A stretch of 28,042 bases of DNA from an uncultured Clostridia bacterium (GTDB lineage: Bacteria; Bacillota; Clostridia; Oscillospirales; Acutalibacteraceae): NCBI GenBank assembly GCA_937898625.1, contig CALEJF010000043.1:1-28042 (forward strand), given 5' to 3'. Every line of letters starts with the position of its first letter. The first letter of the stretch is position 1. Shown here in pieces: positions 1 through 8,203 of this stretch. The notes below the pieces were generated by a model. That model did no database searches and was not told the origin of the DNA. It worked only from the letters and a program-made list of their open reading frames with translations. The position numbers were made by a program, and so were the translations under genes.

Positions 1-2
1 AG

Positions 3-50
3 CCTTCCCCCTACGAGGGGAAGGTGTCACCGCAGGTGACGGAAGGGGGG
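3..50. repeat. Palindromic intergenic repeat (REP/MITE-like)
   Basis: Two hairpins lie back to back: CCTTCCCC (3-10) pairs with GGGGAAGG (17-24), and GTCACC (26-31) pairs with GGTGAC (35-40). A GGAAGGGGGG tail (41-50) could pair with the first arm instead. From memory, similar double-hairpin elements are scattered between genes in Oscillospiraceae-type genomes, but I cannot check this here. The element may continue left of the window. The rest of the stretch to 216 is AT-rich and includes a TTTTGCACTTTGCGTTTTGC-like run (about 78-98) related to short words seen at 6059 and 9660. I see no gene in it. Confidence 0.6.
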
Positions 51-216
51 ATAAATTTCCGCAACGCAGTTCTTTCATTTTGCACTTTGCGTTTTGCATT
101 CATCCCGACAAACTCCCAATTATTTGTCATATATATTATAACACAATAATTTCCAATATTGCAGTAGAAAAGGTTATGTGGTAAAATATTTTAAAACAAA
201 AGTGGGAGGGGATTTA

Positions 217-2523
217 ATGTTTCAAAAACTGATAGCATTTATCTTGTCAATTCTGTCGATTTTTCCATTTTTCGGAAATTGTGATTTAATTAAAGTAAAA
301 CTTGACCCACTCAATATGCCTTTGGAGGAATTTAGTATGCAGAATGTAACACTTTTAGATAAATACGAGCAGAATGCTTTTGAAAAAGAAGTCCAGTATC
401 TTAAATCATTAGAGCCTGACCGTCTTATGCGTGGTTTTGGTGATATTTCAGGCAGAAAAATCAATGCCGAAAAATATGGCGGATGGGAAACATCTGCTAT
501 TCAGGGACATACCTTGGGACATTATCTCACAGCAGTTTCTCAAGCTTATGCAGCCTCACAGGACAAGGAATTAAAAGCAATTACTGACTATATTATTTCT
601 GTTTTAAAGGGTTGTCAGTTAAAGAACGGCTATCTTCACGCAATCCCCGAAAGTCATTACGATAAAATTGAAAAAGGGGACACCACAGGGACTTGGGTGC
701 CTTGGTATTCAATGCACAAAATCTTGGCGGGACTTGTGGACGTTTATGCTTTAACAGGTAATAAGGATGCTCTCACAATTGCATCAAAACTTGGTGACTG
801 GGTTTACAGTCGCACAAGCGAGTGGACACCAGAAATTCAAAAAACCGTATTAAATGTTGAATACGGTGGAATGAATGACTGCCTTTATAAACTCTATAAG
901 CATACAAAGAGTGAAAAGCACTTGTCAGCGGCACATAGTTTTGACGAAATGTCACTCTTTGAACCTTTATACAAGGGCGAGGACATTCTTAACGGAAAAC
1001 ACGCTAATACTACAATTCCAAAAATTATTGGTGCAATTAACCGTTATACCGTAACAGGTGAGGAATATTACTTGCAGGTTGCTGCAAATTTCTGGCAGAT
1101 TGTTGTGGAAAATCACACATATATCACAGGTGGCAACAGCGAATGGGAACATTTTGGTGAGCCAAAGGTTCTTGACGCCGAGAGAACGAGTTGCAACTGT
1201 GAAACCTGCAACACATATAATATGCTTAAACTCACTCGTGAACTTTTTAAGGTGACGGGGGATGTAAAATATTCCGATTATTACGAAAACACATTTATCA
1301 ATGCGATTTTATCTTCTCAAAACCCCGAGACAGGAATGACAACTTATTTCCAACCAATGGCAACGGGGTTTTTCAAGGTTTACAGTTCACCATTTGACCA
1401 TTTTTGGTGTTGCACAGGCTCGGGAATGGAGAATTTCTCTAAACTTGGTGATAGCATTTATTTCCACGACGAAAATCGTATTTATATAAACCGTTACACA
1501 TCATCAAAAGTACTCTGGGAAGAAAAAGGGCTCACAATCACTCAAAATGCAGATTTGCCAAAGGTTATATTTACTGTAAATGGCTCTGCTCGTGCAGAAA
1601 TTCTTCTTCGTGTGCCTGATTGGTGCAAGGACAGACCAACTGTTAAAATCAATGGTAAGAAGAAACTTGTAATAGCAAAAGACGGTTTTATCACCCTTGA
1701 CAGAGAATGGAAGGACGGAGATGTAATCGAATATGAAATGCCAATGAGCATTACTGTTCATCCACTACCCGACAACGAAAACGCAGTTGCATTCAAATAC
1801 GGGCCTTGGGTATTAAGTGCTAATATGGGTACAAATAATATGAATACAAGTACAACCGGTGTTAATGTTACTGTGCCTTTGTGGGATGCAAGTTTGAGCG
1901 ACACACTCATTGTTGAAAAAGGAACTGTCAGCAGATGGCTTCGTAATATTGATGAAAACCTTGTGAGAATAGGGGACAACCTTGAATTTTCGCTTAAAGG
2001 AACTAACCAAAACCTTGTTTTCTCACCTCATTATAAGCAACACACAAGCAGATATGGAATCTATTTTACCCTTGCAGATAGCAGAACAGGCCTTCCCGAA
2101 AACGAGGAAGATAAATATGTTGTAATTGACTCTTTACCCGTTGGTAATGACCAGTATGAGTTTTCTCACAACTTAAAATGCGAAAATTCAACATCGGGAA
2201 ATTTCAAGGGGCTTATGTTCCGTGATGCACATTCTGACGGTTGGTTCAGTTACGATATGGCGGTGGATAACACCACAACCAACTATCTCAAAGTGAAATA
2301 TTACAGCGGTGATGTGGGCAGAAAATTCAAAATCTTTGTTGATGGTGAACTTTTAGCCGATGTTACTCTCGAAAACCCATACCCCAACAATTTCTATGAT
2401 GTTTATTATGAAATCCCACAAGATTTAATAGGGGAAAAGGACAAAATAACAGTAAAATTCCAAGCAGAAACAGGCAGTTTCGCAGGTGGAATTTTTGACA
2501 GATTAAGTATCGTTAAAGAATAA
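217..2523 (+). CDS. GH127-type beta-L-arabinofuranosidase with N-terminal signal segment
   Basis: This is a 768-residue protein of the DUF1680 / glycoside hydrolase 127 family, which removes beta-L-arabinofuranosyl units from plant glycans. The family uses a cysteine nucleophile and a zinc ion held by Glu and three Cys. I see candidates in the expected order: Glu329-Thr-Cys331 (within CETCNTYNMLKL) and the Cys398-Cys399 pair (FWCCTGSGMEN). The (alpha/alpha)6 catalytic region covers roughly residues 30-430. Beta-sandwich regions follow, and a C-terminal domain (about 615-768, containing GWFSYDMAVD) typical of longer family members. The ATG at 217 is chosen over a GTG at 178 because GGGAGGGG (204-211) sits just upstream and the protein then begins MFQKLIAFILSILSIFPFFG, a signal-peptide-like segment. 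A Cys follows, but the -1 residue is Asn, so it is not a clean lipobox. The gene appears monocistronic, and related activities against other linkages are possible. Confidence 0.85.
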   Translation: MFQKLIAFILSILSIFPFFGNCDLIKVKLDPLNMPLEEFSMQNVTLLDKYEQNAFEKEVQYLKSLEPDRLMRGFGDISGRKINAEKYGGWETSAIQGHTLGHYLTAVSQAYAASQDKELKAITDYIISVLKGCQLKNGYLHAIPESHYDKIEKGDTTGTWVPWYSMHKILAGLVDVYALTGNKDALTIASKLGDWVYSRTSEWTPEIQKTVLNVEYGGMNDCLYKLYKHTKSEKHLSAAHSFDEMSLFEPLYKGEDILNGKHANTTIPKIIGAINRYTVTGEEYYLQVAANFWQIVVENHTYITGGNSEWEHFGEPKVLDAERTSCNCETCNTYNMLKLTRELFKVTGDVKYSDYYENTFINAILSSQNPETGMTTYFQPMATGFFKVYSSPFDHFWCCTGSGMENFSKLGDSIYFHDENRIYINRYTSSKVLWEEKGLTITQNADLPKVIFTVNGSARAEILLRVPDWCKDRPTVKINGKKKLVIAKDGFITLDREWKDGDVIEYEMPMSITVHPLPDNENAVAFKYGPWVLSANMGTNNMNTSTTGVNVTVPLWDASLSDTLIVEKGTVSRWLRNIDENLVRIGDNLEFSLKGTNQNLVFSPHYKQHTSRYGIYFTLADSRTGLPENEEDKYVVIDSLPVGNDQYEFSHNLKCENSTSGNFKGLMFRDAHSDGWFSYDMAVDNTTTNYLKVKYYSGDVGRKFKIFVDGELLADVTLENPYPNNFYDVYYEIPQDLIGEKDKITVKFQAETGSFAGGIFDRLSIVKE

Positions 2524-2579
2524 ACAGCAGAAATATGGAATTGCATTACAAAAATATAATAAAACCAATTAAGAATATT

Positions 2580-2674
2580 GTAGGGGCAGGTAAGTCTCAC
2601 CTGCCGGTTCGGTCGGTGCATCTGCTTTGCAGAGATGTCCACCGGACACCCGAACCTGTGCCTTCCCGACCCTA
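2580..2674. repeat. Folded intergenic repeat element (MITE-like)
   Basis: The element is bounded by TAGGG (2581-2585) and CCCTA (2670-2674). Inside are GGCAGGT/ACCTGCC (2585-2591 / 2599-2605) and a long nested stem: GGTTCGG (2606-2612) with CCGAACC (2650-2656), then CGGTG (2614-2618) with CACCG (2640-2644), then CATCTGC with GCAGAGATG. It is clearly more GC-rich than its surroundings, which suggests insertion of a small non-coding element between the GH127 gene and exodeoxyribonuclease III. It could also act as a transcription barrier, since no classical terminator follows the GH127 gene. Short reading frames crossing it look spurious. Confidence 0.65.
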
Positions 2675-2701
2675 TAGAATAAAGTAAAAGGAAATAATGT
2701 T

Positions 2702-3454
2702 ATGAAATTTATATCTTGGAATGTTAACGGCTTCCGTGCGTGTTTAAATAAAGGCTTTGAAGATTTTTTCAAAAATGAAGATGCAGATTTTTTCTGTATT
2801 CAGGAAACAAAAATGCAACCTGACCAAGCAGAGTTTAAACCCGATGGATACTATCAATACTGGTATTCTGCCGAGAAAAAGGGCTATTCAGGCACTGCAG
2901 TTTTTGCAAAGCACGAGCCAATAAGTGTGTGGTACGGACTCGATATTGATAAGCACGACCACGAGGGTAGAGCAATTACCCTTGAATATGAAAACTTCTA
3001 TCTTCTCTGTGTTTACACACCAAATTCACAACGAGAACTTGCAAGGCTTCAGTACCGTCAGGAGTGGGAGGACGATTTAAGGGATTATATCAAGTCCCTT
3101 GACGCAACAAAGCCCGTCATTTACTGTGGGGATTTAAATGTGGCACACGAGGAAATCGACCTTAAAAACCCAAAGACTAATCATCATAGTGCAGGGTTTA
3201 CTGATGAAGAACGACAGAAATTTACAGAGCTTCTAAATGCTGGATTTAAAGATACATTCCGCACTCTTTATCCAGAAAAAATTGAGTACTCTTGGTGGAG
3301 TTATATGTTCCATGCAAGGGAGAAAAATGTAGGGTGGAGAATTGACTATTTTGTTGTGTCCGACCGCATTATGCCAAAGGTAAAGGACAGTAAAATCTAT
3401 ACCCAGATTATGGGTAGTGACCACTGTCCTGTTGGAATTGAGATTGATTTTTGA
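2702..3454 (+). CDS. xth: Exodeoxyribonuclease III (AP endonuclease, ExoA/Xth type)
   Basis: A 250-residue cytoplasmic DNA-repair enzyme of the exonuclease/endonuclease/phosphatase fold, which cleaves DNA 5' of abasic sites and degrades from 3' ends. Family signatures appear in order: MKFISWNVNGFRA at the N-terminus, the metal-binding Glu in FCIQETKMQ, YTPNSQ, CGDLNVAHEEIDL, WSYMFHAREKNVGWRIDYF, and the terminal catalytic GSDHCPVGIEI. The length matches the family, and AAAAGGA lies upstream of the ATG. It precedes rubredoxin by 73 bases with no terminator between, so the two may be co-transcribed. Confidence 0.95.
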   Translation: MKFISWNVNGFRACLNKGFEDFFKNEDADFFCIQETKMQPDQAEFKPDGYYQYWYSAEKKGYSGTAVFAKHEPISVWYGLDIDKHDHEGRAITLEYENFYLLCVYTPNSQRELARLQYRQEWEDDLRDYIKSLDATKPVIYCGDLNVAHEEIDLKNPKTNHHSAGFTDEERQKFTELLNAGFKDTFRTLYPEKIEYSWWSYMFHAREKNVGWRIDYFVVSDRIMPKVKDSKIYTQIMGSDHCPVGIEIDF

Positions 3455-3527
3455 AGAGATGCACAAACCGTTACATATAAATCAAAATTAAGCACAAACT
3501 ATTAAAAACTTAAAATGAGGTGTTTTA

Positions 3528-3686
3528 ATGGTTTATGTTTGCGAGGTATGTGGCTGGATGTATGACGAAAATGCAGGATGTCCCGAAATGGATATAACGC
3601 CGGGAACAAAGTTTGAAGAGTTGCCTGAGAATTTTGAATGTCCTCTCTGCCATGTTGGTAAAGAACAATTTGCCAAGGAAGAATAA
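3528..3686 (+). CDS. Rubredoxin
   Basis: This is a 52-residue one-iron electron carrier. It has the two iron-binding CxxC knuckles, CEVCGW near residues 5-10 and CPLC near residues 38-41, and the rubredoxin landmarks YDENAGCPEMDITPGTKFEELPENFECP. Rubredoxins pass electrons in the cytoplasm, often to rubrerythrin or superoxide reductase in anaerobes, and no such partner is in the window. GAGGTG (3517-3522) is the ribosome binding site. An extra Cys replaces the usual residue before Pro in the GCP stretch. A clear terminator follows at 3708. The gene is short but the match is unambiguous. Confidence 0.95.
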   Translation: MVYVCEVCGWMYDENAGCPEMDITPGTKFEELPENFECPLCHVGKEQFAKEE

Positions 3687-3707
3687 AACTTAATATACAT
3701 TGTTTTT

Positions 3708-3741
3708 ATCAGCTCCCCATGTCAGAGGAGCTGATTTTTTT
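3708..3741 (+). terminator. Intrinsic terminator after rubredoxin
   Basis: ATCAGCTCC (3708-3716) and GGAGCTGAT (3727-3735) form a 9-bp stem with a 10-base loop, followed directly by seven T. It ends the exodeoxyribonuclease III - rubredoxin unit and isolates the next operon. Confidence 0.9.
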
Positions 3742-3801
3742 AAATAAGGCGGGTAAAGTATAGGACTTTATATATTCGTTTAAAAAGCATAAAGAAAACC
3801 C

Positions 3802-3830
3802 TTGCTATTATTCCAGTTTTGGAATATAAT
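3802..3830 (+). promoter_or_regulatory. Promoter of the methylase-endonuclease operon with embedded palindrome
   Basis: TTGCTA (3802-3807), a 17-base spacer and a perfect TATAAT (3825-3830) make a sigma-A-type promoter. Within the spacer a perfect inverted repeat, TATTCCA (3809-3815) with TGGAATA (3820-3826), overlaps the first bases of the -10 box, so a bound dimer would block RNA polymerase. The first downstream gene carries its own N-terminal helix-turn-helix, so autorepression is the simplest inference. Confidence 0.7.
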
Positions 3831-3857
3831 GATTTTAGCGTTAATGGAGGTGCTACT

Positions 3858-4922
3858 ATGATAGGTTATATGACTGCAAGTACTGCTGCAGAAAAGTGGA
3901 ATATATCGCATAGGCGAGTTATAACCCTTTGCCAAGAAAACAGAATACCAAATGTAACAATGCTTGGTAATATGTGGGTTATACCAAGTGACGCAATCAA
4001 ACCAGTTGACGGCAGAACACTTCGTTATGAGAAAAAAACACCTGCAAAACCCTTTATAAAATGGGCAGGGGGTAAAGGACAGCTCCTTCCAACTATAAGA
4101 GGGTTTTATCCAAAAGAATTAGGGGTAAGTTTAAAAAAATACTGTGAACCGATGGTTGGTGCAGGTGCAGTATTGTTTGATATTCTCAATAACTATGAAA
4201 TGGAAGAAATCTATATTTGCGATGCTAATATACAGTTGATAAATCTTTATAAGGTAATTCAAAACGATGTTGAGAAATTAATTAAATTATTATCACAATA
4301 CGAAAAAAAACACCTAAATAAAAGTGACGAAGAACGAAAAGAGTATTACTATCAACAAAGAGAAAAATATAATACTGAAATTCAAAACTCAAATGACAGT
4401 AACTCTGTGGTTCGTGCAGGATTGTTCATATATCTTAACAAAACTTGTTTTAACGGATTGTATCGCGTGAATAAAAAAGGGTTATATAATGTTCCAATGG
4501 GTTCATATAAAAATCCTAAAATATGTGATGAGGATAATCTTAAAAGAGTTTCAAAATTGTTGCAAAAGGTAACTATTTTAGAGGGGGATTATTCAACTGT
4601 TAAAGATGTAGTTGATGAAAACACATTTGTGTATTTTGACCCACCATACAGACCTTTGACAAGAACTGCAGAGTTCACATCATATAACGCAGAAGATTTC
4701 AATGATGTAGAACAAGTAAGGTTAAGCGAGTTTATTAAATCAATGAACTTTGCAAAGGTGATGGCAAGTAACTCTGACCCAAAGAATACTGATGAAAATG
4801 ACAATTTCTTTGATGATTTATATTCGGAACTAAATATAAACCGAGTTTTTGCCAATAGAGCAATCAACAGTAAAGGCGATAACAGAGGGAAAATAAGCGA
4901 ACTTTTAATTTGTAATTATTGA
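3858..4922 (+). CDS. HTH-fused Dam/D12-class DNA adenine-N6 methyltransferase
   Basis: This 354-residue protein has two parts. Residues 1-60 are an excisionase/MerR-like helix-turn-helix of the common clostridial type (TASTAAEKWNISHRRVITLC, then MLGNMWVIPSDA). Residues 64-354 are a Dam-family (MboI/DpnM, D12 class) adenine methyltransferase with the AdoMet motif FIKWAGGKGQLL (66-77), FIYLNKTCFNGLYRVNKKGLYNVPMG in the middle, and the catalytic DPPY (261-264). Enzymes of this class usually methylate adenine in GATC or related sites. The specificity here is inferred, supported by the absence of GATC in the window. ATG 3858 is preferred over upstream codons: GGAGG (3846-3850) is well placed and an upstream start would lie inside the promoter. 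The downstream HNH gene starts 11 bases after the stop, so this is the modification half of a restriction-modification pair. Confidence 0.9.
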   Translation: MIGYMTASTAAEKWNISHRRVITLCQENRIPNVTMLGNMWVIPSDAIKPVDGRTLRYEKKTPAKPFIKWAGGKGQLLPTIRGFYPKELGVSLKKYCEPMVGAGAVLFDILNNYEMEEIYICDANIQLINLYKVIQNDVEKLIKLLSQYEKKHLNKSDEERKEYYYQQREKYNTEIQNSNDSNSVVRAGLFIYLNKTCFNGLYRVNKKGLYNVPMGSYKNPKICDEDNLKRVSKLLQKVTILEGDYSTVKDVVDENTFVYFDPPYRPLTRTAEFTSYNAEDFNDVEQVRLSEFIKSMNFAKVMASNSDPKNTDENDNFFDDLYSELNINRVFANRAINSKGDNRGKISELLICNY

Positions 4923-4933
4923 GGAGGATGAGT

Positions 4934-6016
4934 ATGGCAAAGTGTGATTTTTGTGGTAATCCTTTAACAGAGGCACAGTATTTATTGTTTAATGATAATG
5001 TATATAAATCATGTCCTGATTGTTCAAAACAAAGTGGTGAACATATACATTATTTTTGTCCCGATTTTTTTGGAACAACACCTAAAAGAGTGACTGTTAA
5101 CAACCCTATGGGTTTACAAAGTCATTGTGTAAAATGTCGTGCAAGTAAAAAAGGACCACACAATGAGGCATTACCTTGTTCTAAAGTAAAAGAAGAAGGC
5201 GGTTACATAATAAGTGAAATTAGATTTTTGCCTATGGGAAAATCGGTTTTTTCAAAGCATGATGATGTGAAACTTTTTATTGAAAATACTTTGCCAAATA
5301 GAGAGGGTATATATTATTTTAAAACTAATCAGATGGTTTGTCCTAAAAATACATTTGTATTATTTCAATATGACGGGAAATTAGTTGGATACGCAGTTTA
5401 TGTTGAAACCATAACTTTTGAGAAACCATTAGTGCGAGAGGGTGGAGAGTACAATGGTTACTATCAATTTGCAGTTGATAGCATAGTAATTTTAGATACC
5501 CCTATTACAAGAGAAGATATTCAAAGCATAGATTCTGAATTTAAAAGATTTGGTGAAGGTGCTCAAAAGAAACCAGTAGGATTACTCCCAGCTATTTTTG
5601 AAATTATAAAGGGGAAATGTAAAAGAACTCAAATTGTAAAACAAAGTTTAGATATTCCCGAAGAAATAGAAGAAAAAGAGTTGGGAAAATTAGTTGAGGG
5701 TGCAAAAAAACAAATAACTGTAAATGCATATGAACGTAATACTCAAGCAAGACGAGTATGCATTAACCACTATCGAAAGAAGAATAATGGTAAATTAAAA
5801 TGCGAGATTTGTGGTTTTGATTTTGGTGTGTTTTACGGAGAAAAATTTGCAGAAAAAATACATATACATCATATAGTTGAGATTTCCTCTGTAGGGGCAG
5901 AATATGAAATTGATGCTGTAAAAGATTTAATTCCGATATGTCCAAATTGCCATATGGTAATTCACAGCAAGAAACCAGCATATACACCAGAAGAATTAAA
6001 AGAAATGTTAAGATAA
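4934..6016 (+). CDS. HNH restriction endonuclease partner of the methylase
   Basis: A 360-residue protein. The N-terminus has CxxC pairs (Cys4/Cys7, Cys27/Cys30) and more Cys in HYFCPDFFGTTPKR and HCVKC, suggesting a zinc-binding module. A middle beta-rich region (about 95-220) is unassigned; its FVLFQYDGKLVGYAVYVE and YYQFAVDSIVIL strands vaguely recall PUA/EVE-like folds (weak inference). The C-terminus is a clear HNH nuclease: Cys290/Cys293 and Cys336/Cys339 form the structural zinc knuckles around HIHHIVEI (His312-His313) and PNCHMVIH. GAGGAGG (4921-4927) supports ATG 4934; ATG 4928 is too close to it. Placement directly behind the methylase implies a type II-like restriction enzyme for the same site. 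Both genes look AT-richer than their neighbours, consistent with acquisition. A methylation-dependent nuclease is less likely next to an active methylase. Confidence 0.8.
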   Translation: MAKCDFCGNPLTEAQYLLFNDNVYKSCPDCSKQSGEHIHYFCPDFFGTTPKRVTVNNPMGLQSHCVKCRASKKGPHNEALPCSKVKEEGGYIISEIRFLPMGKSVFSKHDDVKLFIENTLPNREGIYYFKTNQMVCPKNTFVLFQYDGKLVGYAVYVETITFEKPLVREGGEYNGYYQFAVDSIVILDTPITREDIQSIDSEFKRFGEGAQKKPVGLLPAIFEIIKGKCKRTQIVKQSLDIPEEIEEKELGKLVEGAKKQITVNAYERNTQARRVCINHYRKKNNGKLKCEICGFDFGVFYGEKFAEKIHIHHIVEISSVGAEYEIDAVKDLIPICPNCHMVIHSKKPAYTPEELKEMLR

Positions 6017-6023
6017 TATTTTA

Positions 6024-6049
6024 AAAGGCAGTTCATTTGAACTGCCTTT
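6024..6049. terminator. Bidirectional terminator between HNH gene and ung
   Basis: AAAGGCAGTTC (6024-6034) pairs perfectly with GAACTGCCTTT (6039-6049) over 11 bp with a 4-base loop. Convergent genes flank it, and both strands give a short U-rich 3' edge. Confidence 0.85.
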
Positions 6050-6079
6050 AACTTTACATTTTCAGTTTTCCACTTTCAA

Positions 6080-6748
6080 TCATCTTATCTGCCAATCAAT
6101 TTCCGTCATTTTGTTCTGTTTAAGGAACTCATTTGCTTTCTTAAAATGACCGTTGCCGAAAAATCCGTTATACGCTGAAAGTGGGCTAGGGTGTGCACTC
6201 TCTAAAACCAAATGATTTGGGTTTGTAATGATTTTCTTTTTTGCTCTTGCATTTGCACCCCAAAGCAAGAATACCATTGGTTCAGGTCTTTGGTTAAGTA
6301 ATGAAATCACATTGTCCGTAAAGATTTCCCAACCCATTCCCTTGTGGGAATTTGGCTGGCTCTCCCTTACAGTTAAAACTGTGTTCATCATAAGAACTCC
6401 TTGTTCTGCCCAATATGTAAGCTCACCGTGTTGTGGGATTGGGTAGCCATATTCAGCATAGATTTCTTTATACATATTCTGTAATGAGGGTGGGGGATTA
6501 ACACCTTTTTTAACAGAAAAACAGAGTCCGTGTGCTTGATTTGGCTGGTGATATGGGTCTTGTCCCAGAATAACCACTTTCACATCATTGTAGTCCGTGT
6601 ATTTCAGGGCATTGAAAATATCATACATATTGGGATAAATGGTGTGAGACTTATATTCCTGCACCAAGAATTTTCTCAAATTGAGATAGTAAGGTTTTTG
6701 AAATTCATCTTTTAAAAGTATATCCCAAGAGTTATTAAACTGTACCAT
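6080..6748 (-). CDS. ung: Uracil-DNA glycosylase, family 1
   Basis: A 222-residue base-excision repair enzyme that removes uracil from DNA. The water-activating motif GQDPYH spans residues 62-67, the NPPPSLQNMYKE segment is present, and the HPSPLSA minor-groove loop begins at His186. Length and motif order are standard. ATG 6748 (MVQFNNSWD) is preferred to the TTG at 6763, which has no better ribosome site. The start lies inside the last codons of murC (14-base overlap), so ung is probably translated from the murC transcript by coupling. Confidence 0.95.
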   Translation of the reverse strand: MVQFNNSWDILLKDEFQKPYYLNLRKFLVQEYKSHTIYPNMYDIFNALKYTDYNDVKVVILGQDPYHQPNQAHGLCFSVKKGVNPPPSLQNMYKEIYAEYGYPIPQHGELTYWAEQGVLMMNTVLTVRESQPNSHKGMGWEIFTDNVISLLNQRPEPMVFLLWGANARAKKKIITNPNHLVLESAHPSPLSAYNGFFGNGHFKKANEFLKQNKMTEIDWQIR

Positions 6749-8120
6749 TTTTAAGTCTCTCAATCATCATAAATGCAGATTTGTAGATGTCGCCACAACC
6801 CATTGTGAGAACTAAATCTCCTGCTTTTGCATTTTTAACAACATAGTTTGCAACTTCTTCTTGTGTGTTGAACCAAACAGAATTTGGAATTTTTTCTGCT
6901 AATTGTGATGTATAAATATCGTAGGTATTAATTTCGCGAGAACCCATAATTTCTGTCATAACACATCTGTCAGGAATTTTAAGAACATCAACAAATTCAT
7001 CGAAATGCATAGCAGTTCTTGAATATGTGAAAGGTTGAAAAACTGCCCAAACTGTGTTGTAACCCATTTTCATAGCCGCTTCAAGTGTCACTTTAAGTTC
7101 GGCAGGGTGGTGAGCATAGTCATCAATAAAATCAATTCCGTTGTATGTTCCCAAATCTTCAAAACGACGACCTGCACCCTTGAATTCCTGCAATCCCTTA
7201 ATGCAATCCTCGAACTTTGCACCTGAATAAATTGAAGAGGCAATTGCAGCAAGTGCATTAAGCACATTGTGAATACCGGGGATTGAAAGTACAACATTAC
7301 CAAGTTTTTCACCCTTGTACATTACATCAAATTTAGTAAATGCACCCTTGTATTCTTCTATGTTTTCTGCATAGTAATCGTTTTTGCTGTTAAAACCGAA
7401 TGAAATCATCTCTTTACCCTTAATGTCAGCAATGGCTTTAAGGGTATTTTCATCGTCACCGTTGTAAATAACTGCTTTTGTAGCAGAAGAAGCAAACTTT
7501 GTGAAACTCAGAATAAGATTTTCCATTGTCTTGAAATATTCAAGATGGTCCTCATCAATGTTGAGAATAACAGCAACATCGGGACTCATTTTAAGGAAAG
7601 TATCCTGATATTCACAAGACTCCATAACGATGGTTTCGGTTTGTCCTACTCGACCATAAGAATTTGTAAGTGGCAATTTACCACCGATAACTGCAGAGGG
7701 GTCAAGACCAGCCTCAATCATTGTCTGAACAGTTAATGATGTAACAGTTGTCTTACCATGAGTGCCACAAATACCAATGCAATTTGAAAATTGACGAGAA
7801 ACCTCACCTAACAATTCTGCTCTTTGGAATGTGGGAATACCATTTTCGATGGCTGCTTTGAGTTCAGGATTTTCCTTTGAAATAGCAGCGGAATAAACCA
7901 CCATTTCAGCACCCTCAATGTTTTCTGCTTTTTGTCCCATCATAACCTTGATACCCATTTTTCGGATACGGTCAACGATTGAACTTTCGTTATTATCGGA
8001 GCCTTGCAGAGTATAGCCCTTGCTATGGAGAATTTCTGCAAGGGGACACATACCGCTACCACCAATTCCGATAAAATGTATTGTTTTTACAGTTTCTAAA
8101 ACTTTTGTAATTTCATTCAT
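6735..8120 (-). CDS. murC: UDP-N-acetylmuramate--L-alanine ligase
   Basis: A 461-residue cytoplasmic peptidoglycan precursor enzyme that adds L-Ala to UDP-MurNAc using ATP. It shows the N-terminal nucleotide-sugar-binding FIGIGGSGMCPLAEIL (16-31), the P-loop GTHGKTTVTS (119-128), the NIDEDHLEYF metal region, and the C-terminal DDYAHHPAELKVTLEA. ATG 8120 follows GGGTGGTGAT, and the in-frame GTG at 8132 lies within that ribosome site. A TATAAT-like box occurs on this strand at 8138-8143, but it is very near the ribosome site and lacks a good -35, so I do not call a promoter. The gene is divergent from dpaA and overlaps ung downstream. Confidence 0.97.
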   Translation of the reverse strand: MNEITKVLETVKTIHFIGIGGSGMCPLAEILHSKGYTLQGSDNNESSIVDRIRKMGIKVMMGQKAENIEGAEMVVYSAAISKENPELKAAIENGIPTFQRAELLGEVSRQFSNCIGICGTHGKTTVTSLTVQTMIEAGLDPSAVIGGKLPLTNSYGRVGQTETIVMESCEYQDTFLKMSPDVAVILNIDEDHLEYFKTMENLILSFTKFASSATKAVIYNGDDENTLKAIADIKGKEMISFGFNSKNDYYAENIEEYKGAFTKFDVMYKGEKLGNVVLSIPGIHNVLNALAAIASSIYSGAKFEDCIKGLQEFKGAGRRFEDLGTYNGIDFIDDYAHHPAELKVTLEAAMKMGYNTVWAVFQPFTYSRTAMHFDEFVDVLKIPDRCVMTEIMGSREINTYDIYTSQLAEKIPNSVWFNTQEEVANYVVKNAKAGDLVLTMGCGDIYKSAFMMIERLKNGTV

Positions 8121-8175
8121 TTTAATCACCACCCTTTATTATATTACATCTTTCAAAAAAATTAAACACCTAATC

Positions 8176-8203
8176 ACCAAAATTTCTTAAAAAACATATC
8201 TTA
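8176..8203 (+). promoter_or_regulatory. Sigma-K/sigma-E-type sporulation promoter for dpaAB
   Basis: ACC (8176-8178), 16 bases, then CATATCTTA (8195-8203) fits the sigma-K pattern AC - 16/17 - CATAnnnTA. Dipicolinate synthase genes are known sigma-K targets in the mother cell of Bacillus and clostridial sporulators. No sigma-A-like pair competes in the 110-base divergent interval. Confidence 0.7.

Noticed and set aside
2569..2772. 67-codon minus-strand frame over the 2580-2674 repeat
   Set aside because: It crosses a palindromic element and runs into exodeoxyribonuclease III, with no ribosome site or domain.
4934..6016. HNH protein as a methylation-dependent (EVE/SRA-HNH) restriction enzyme
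   Set aside because: The middle-domain resemblance is weak, and co-expression with an adenine methylase would be self-harming unless it reads a different mark. It is kept only as an alternative.
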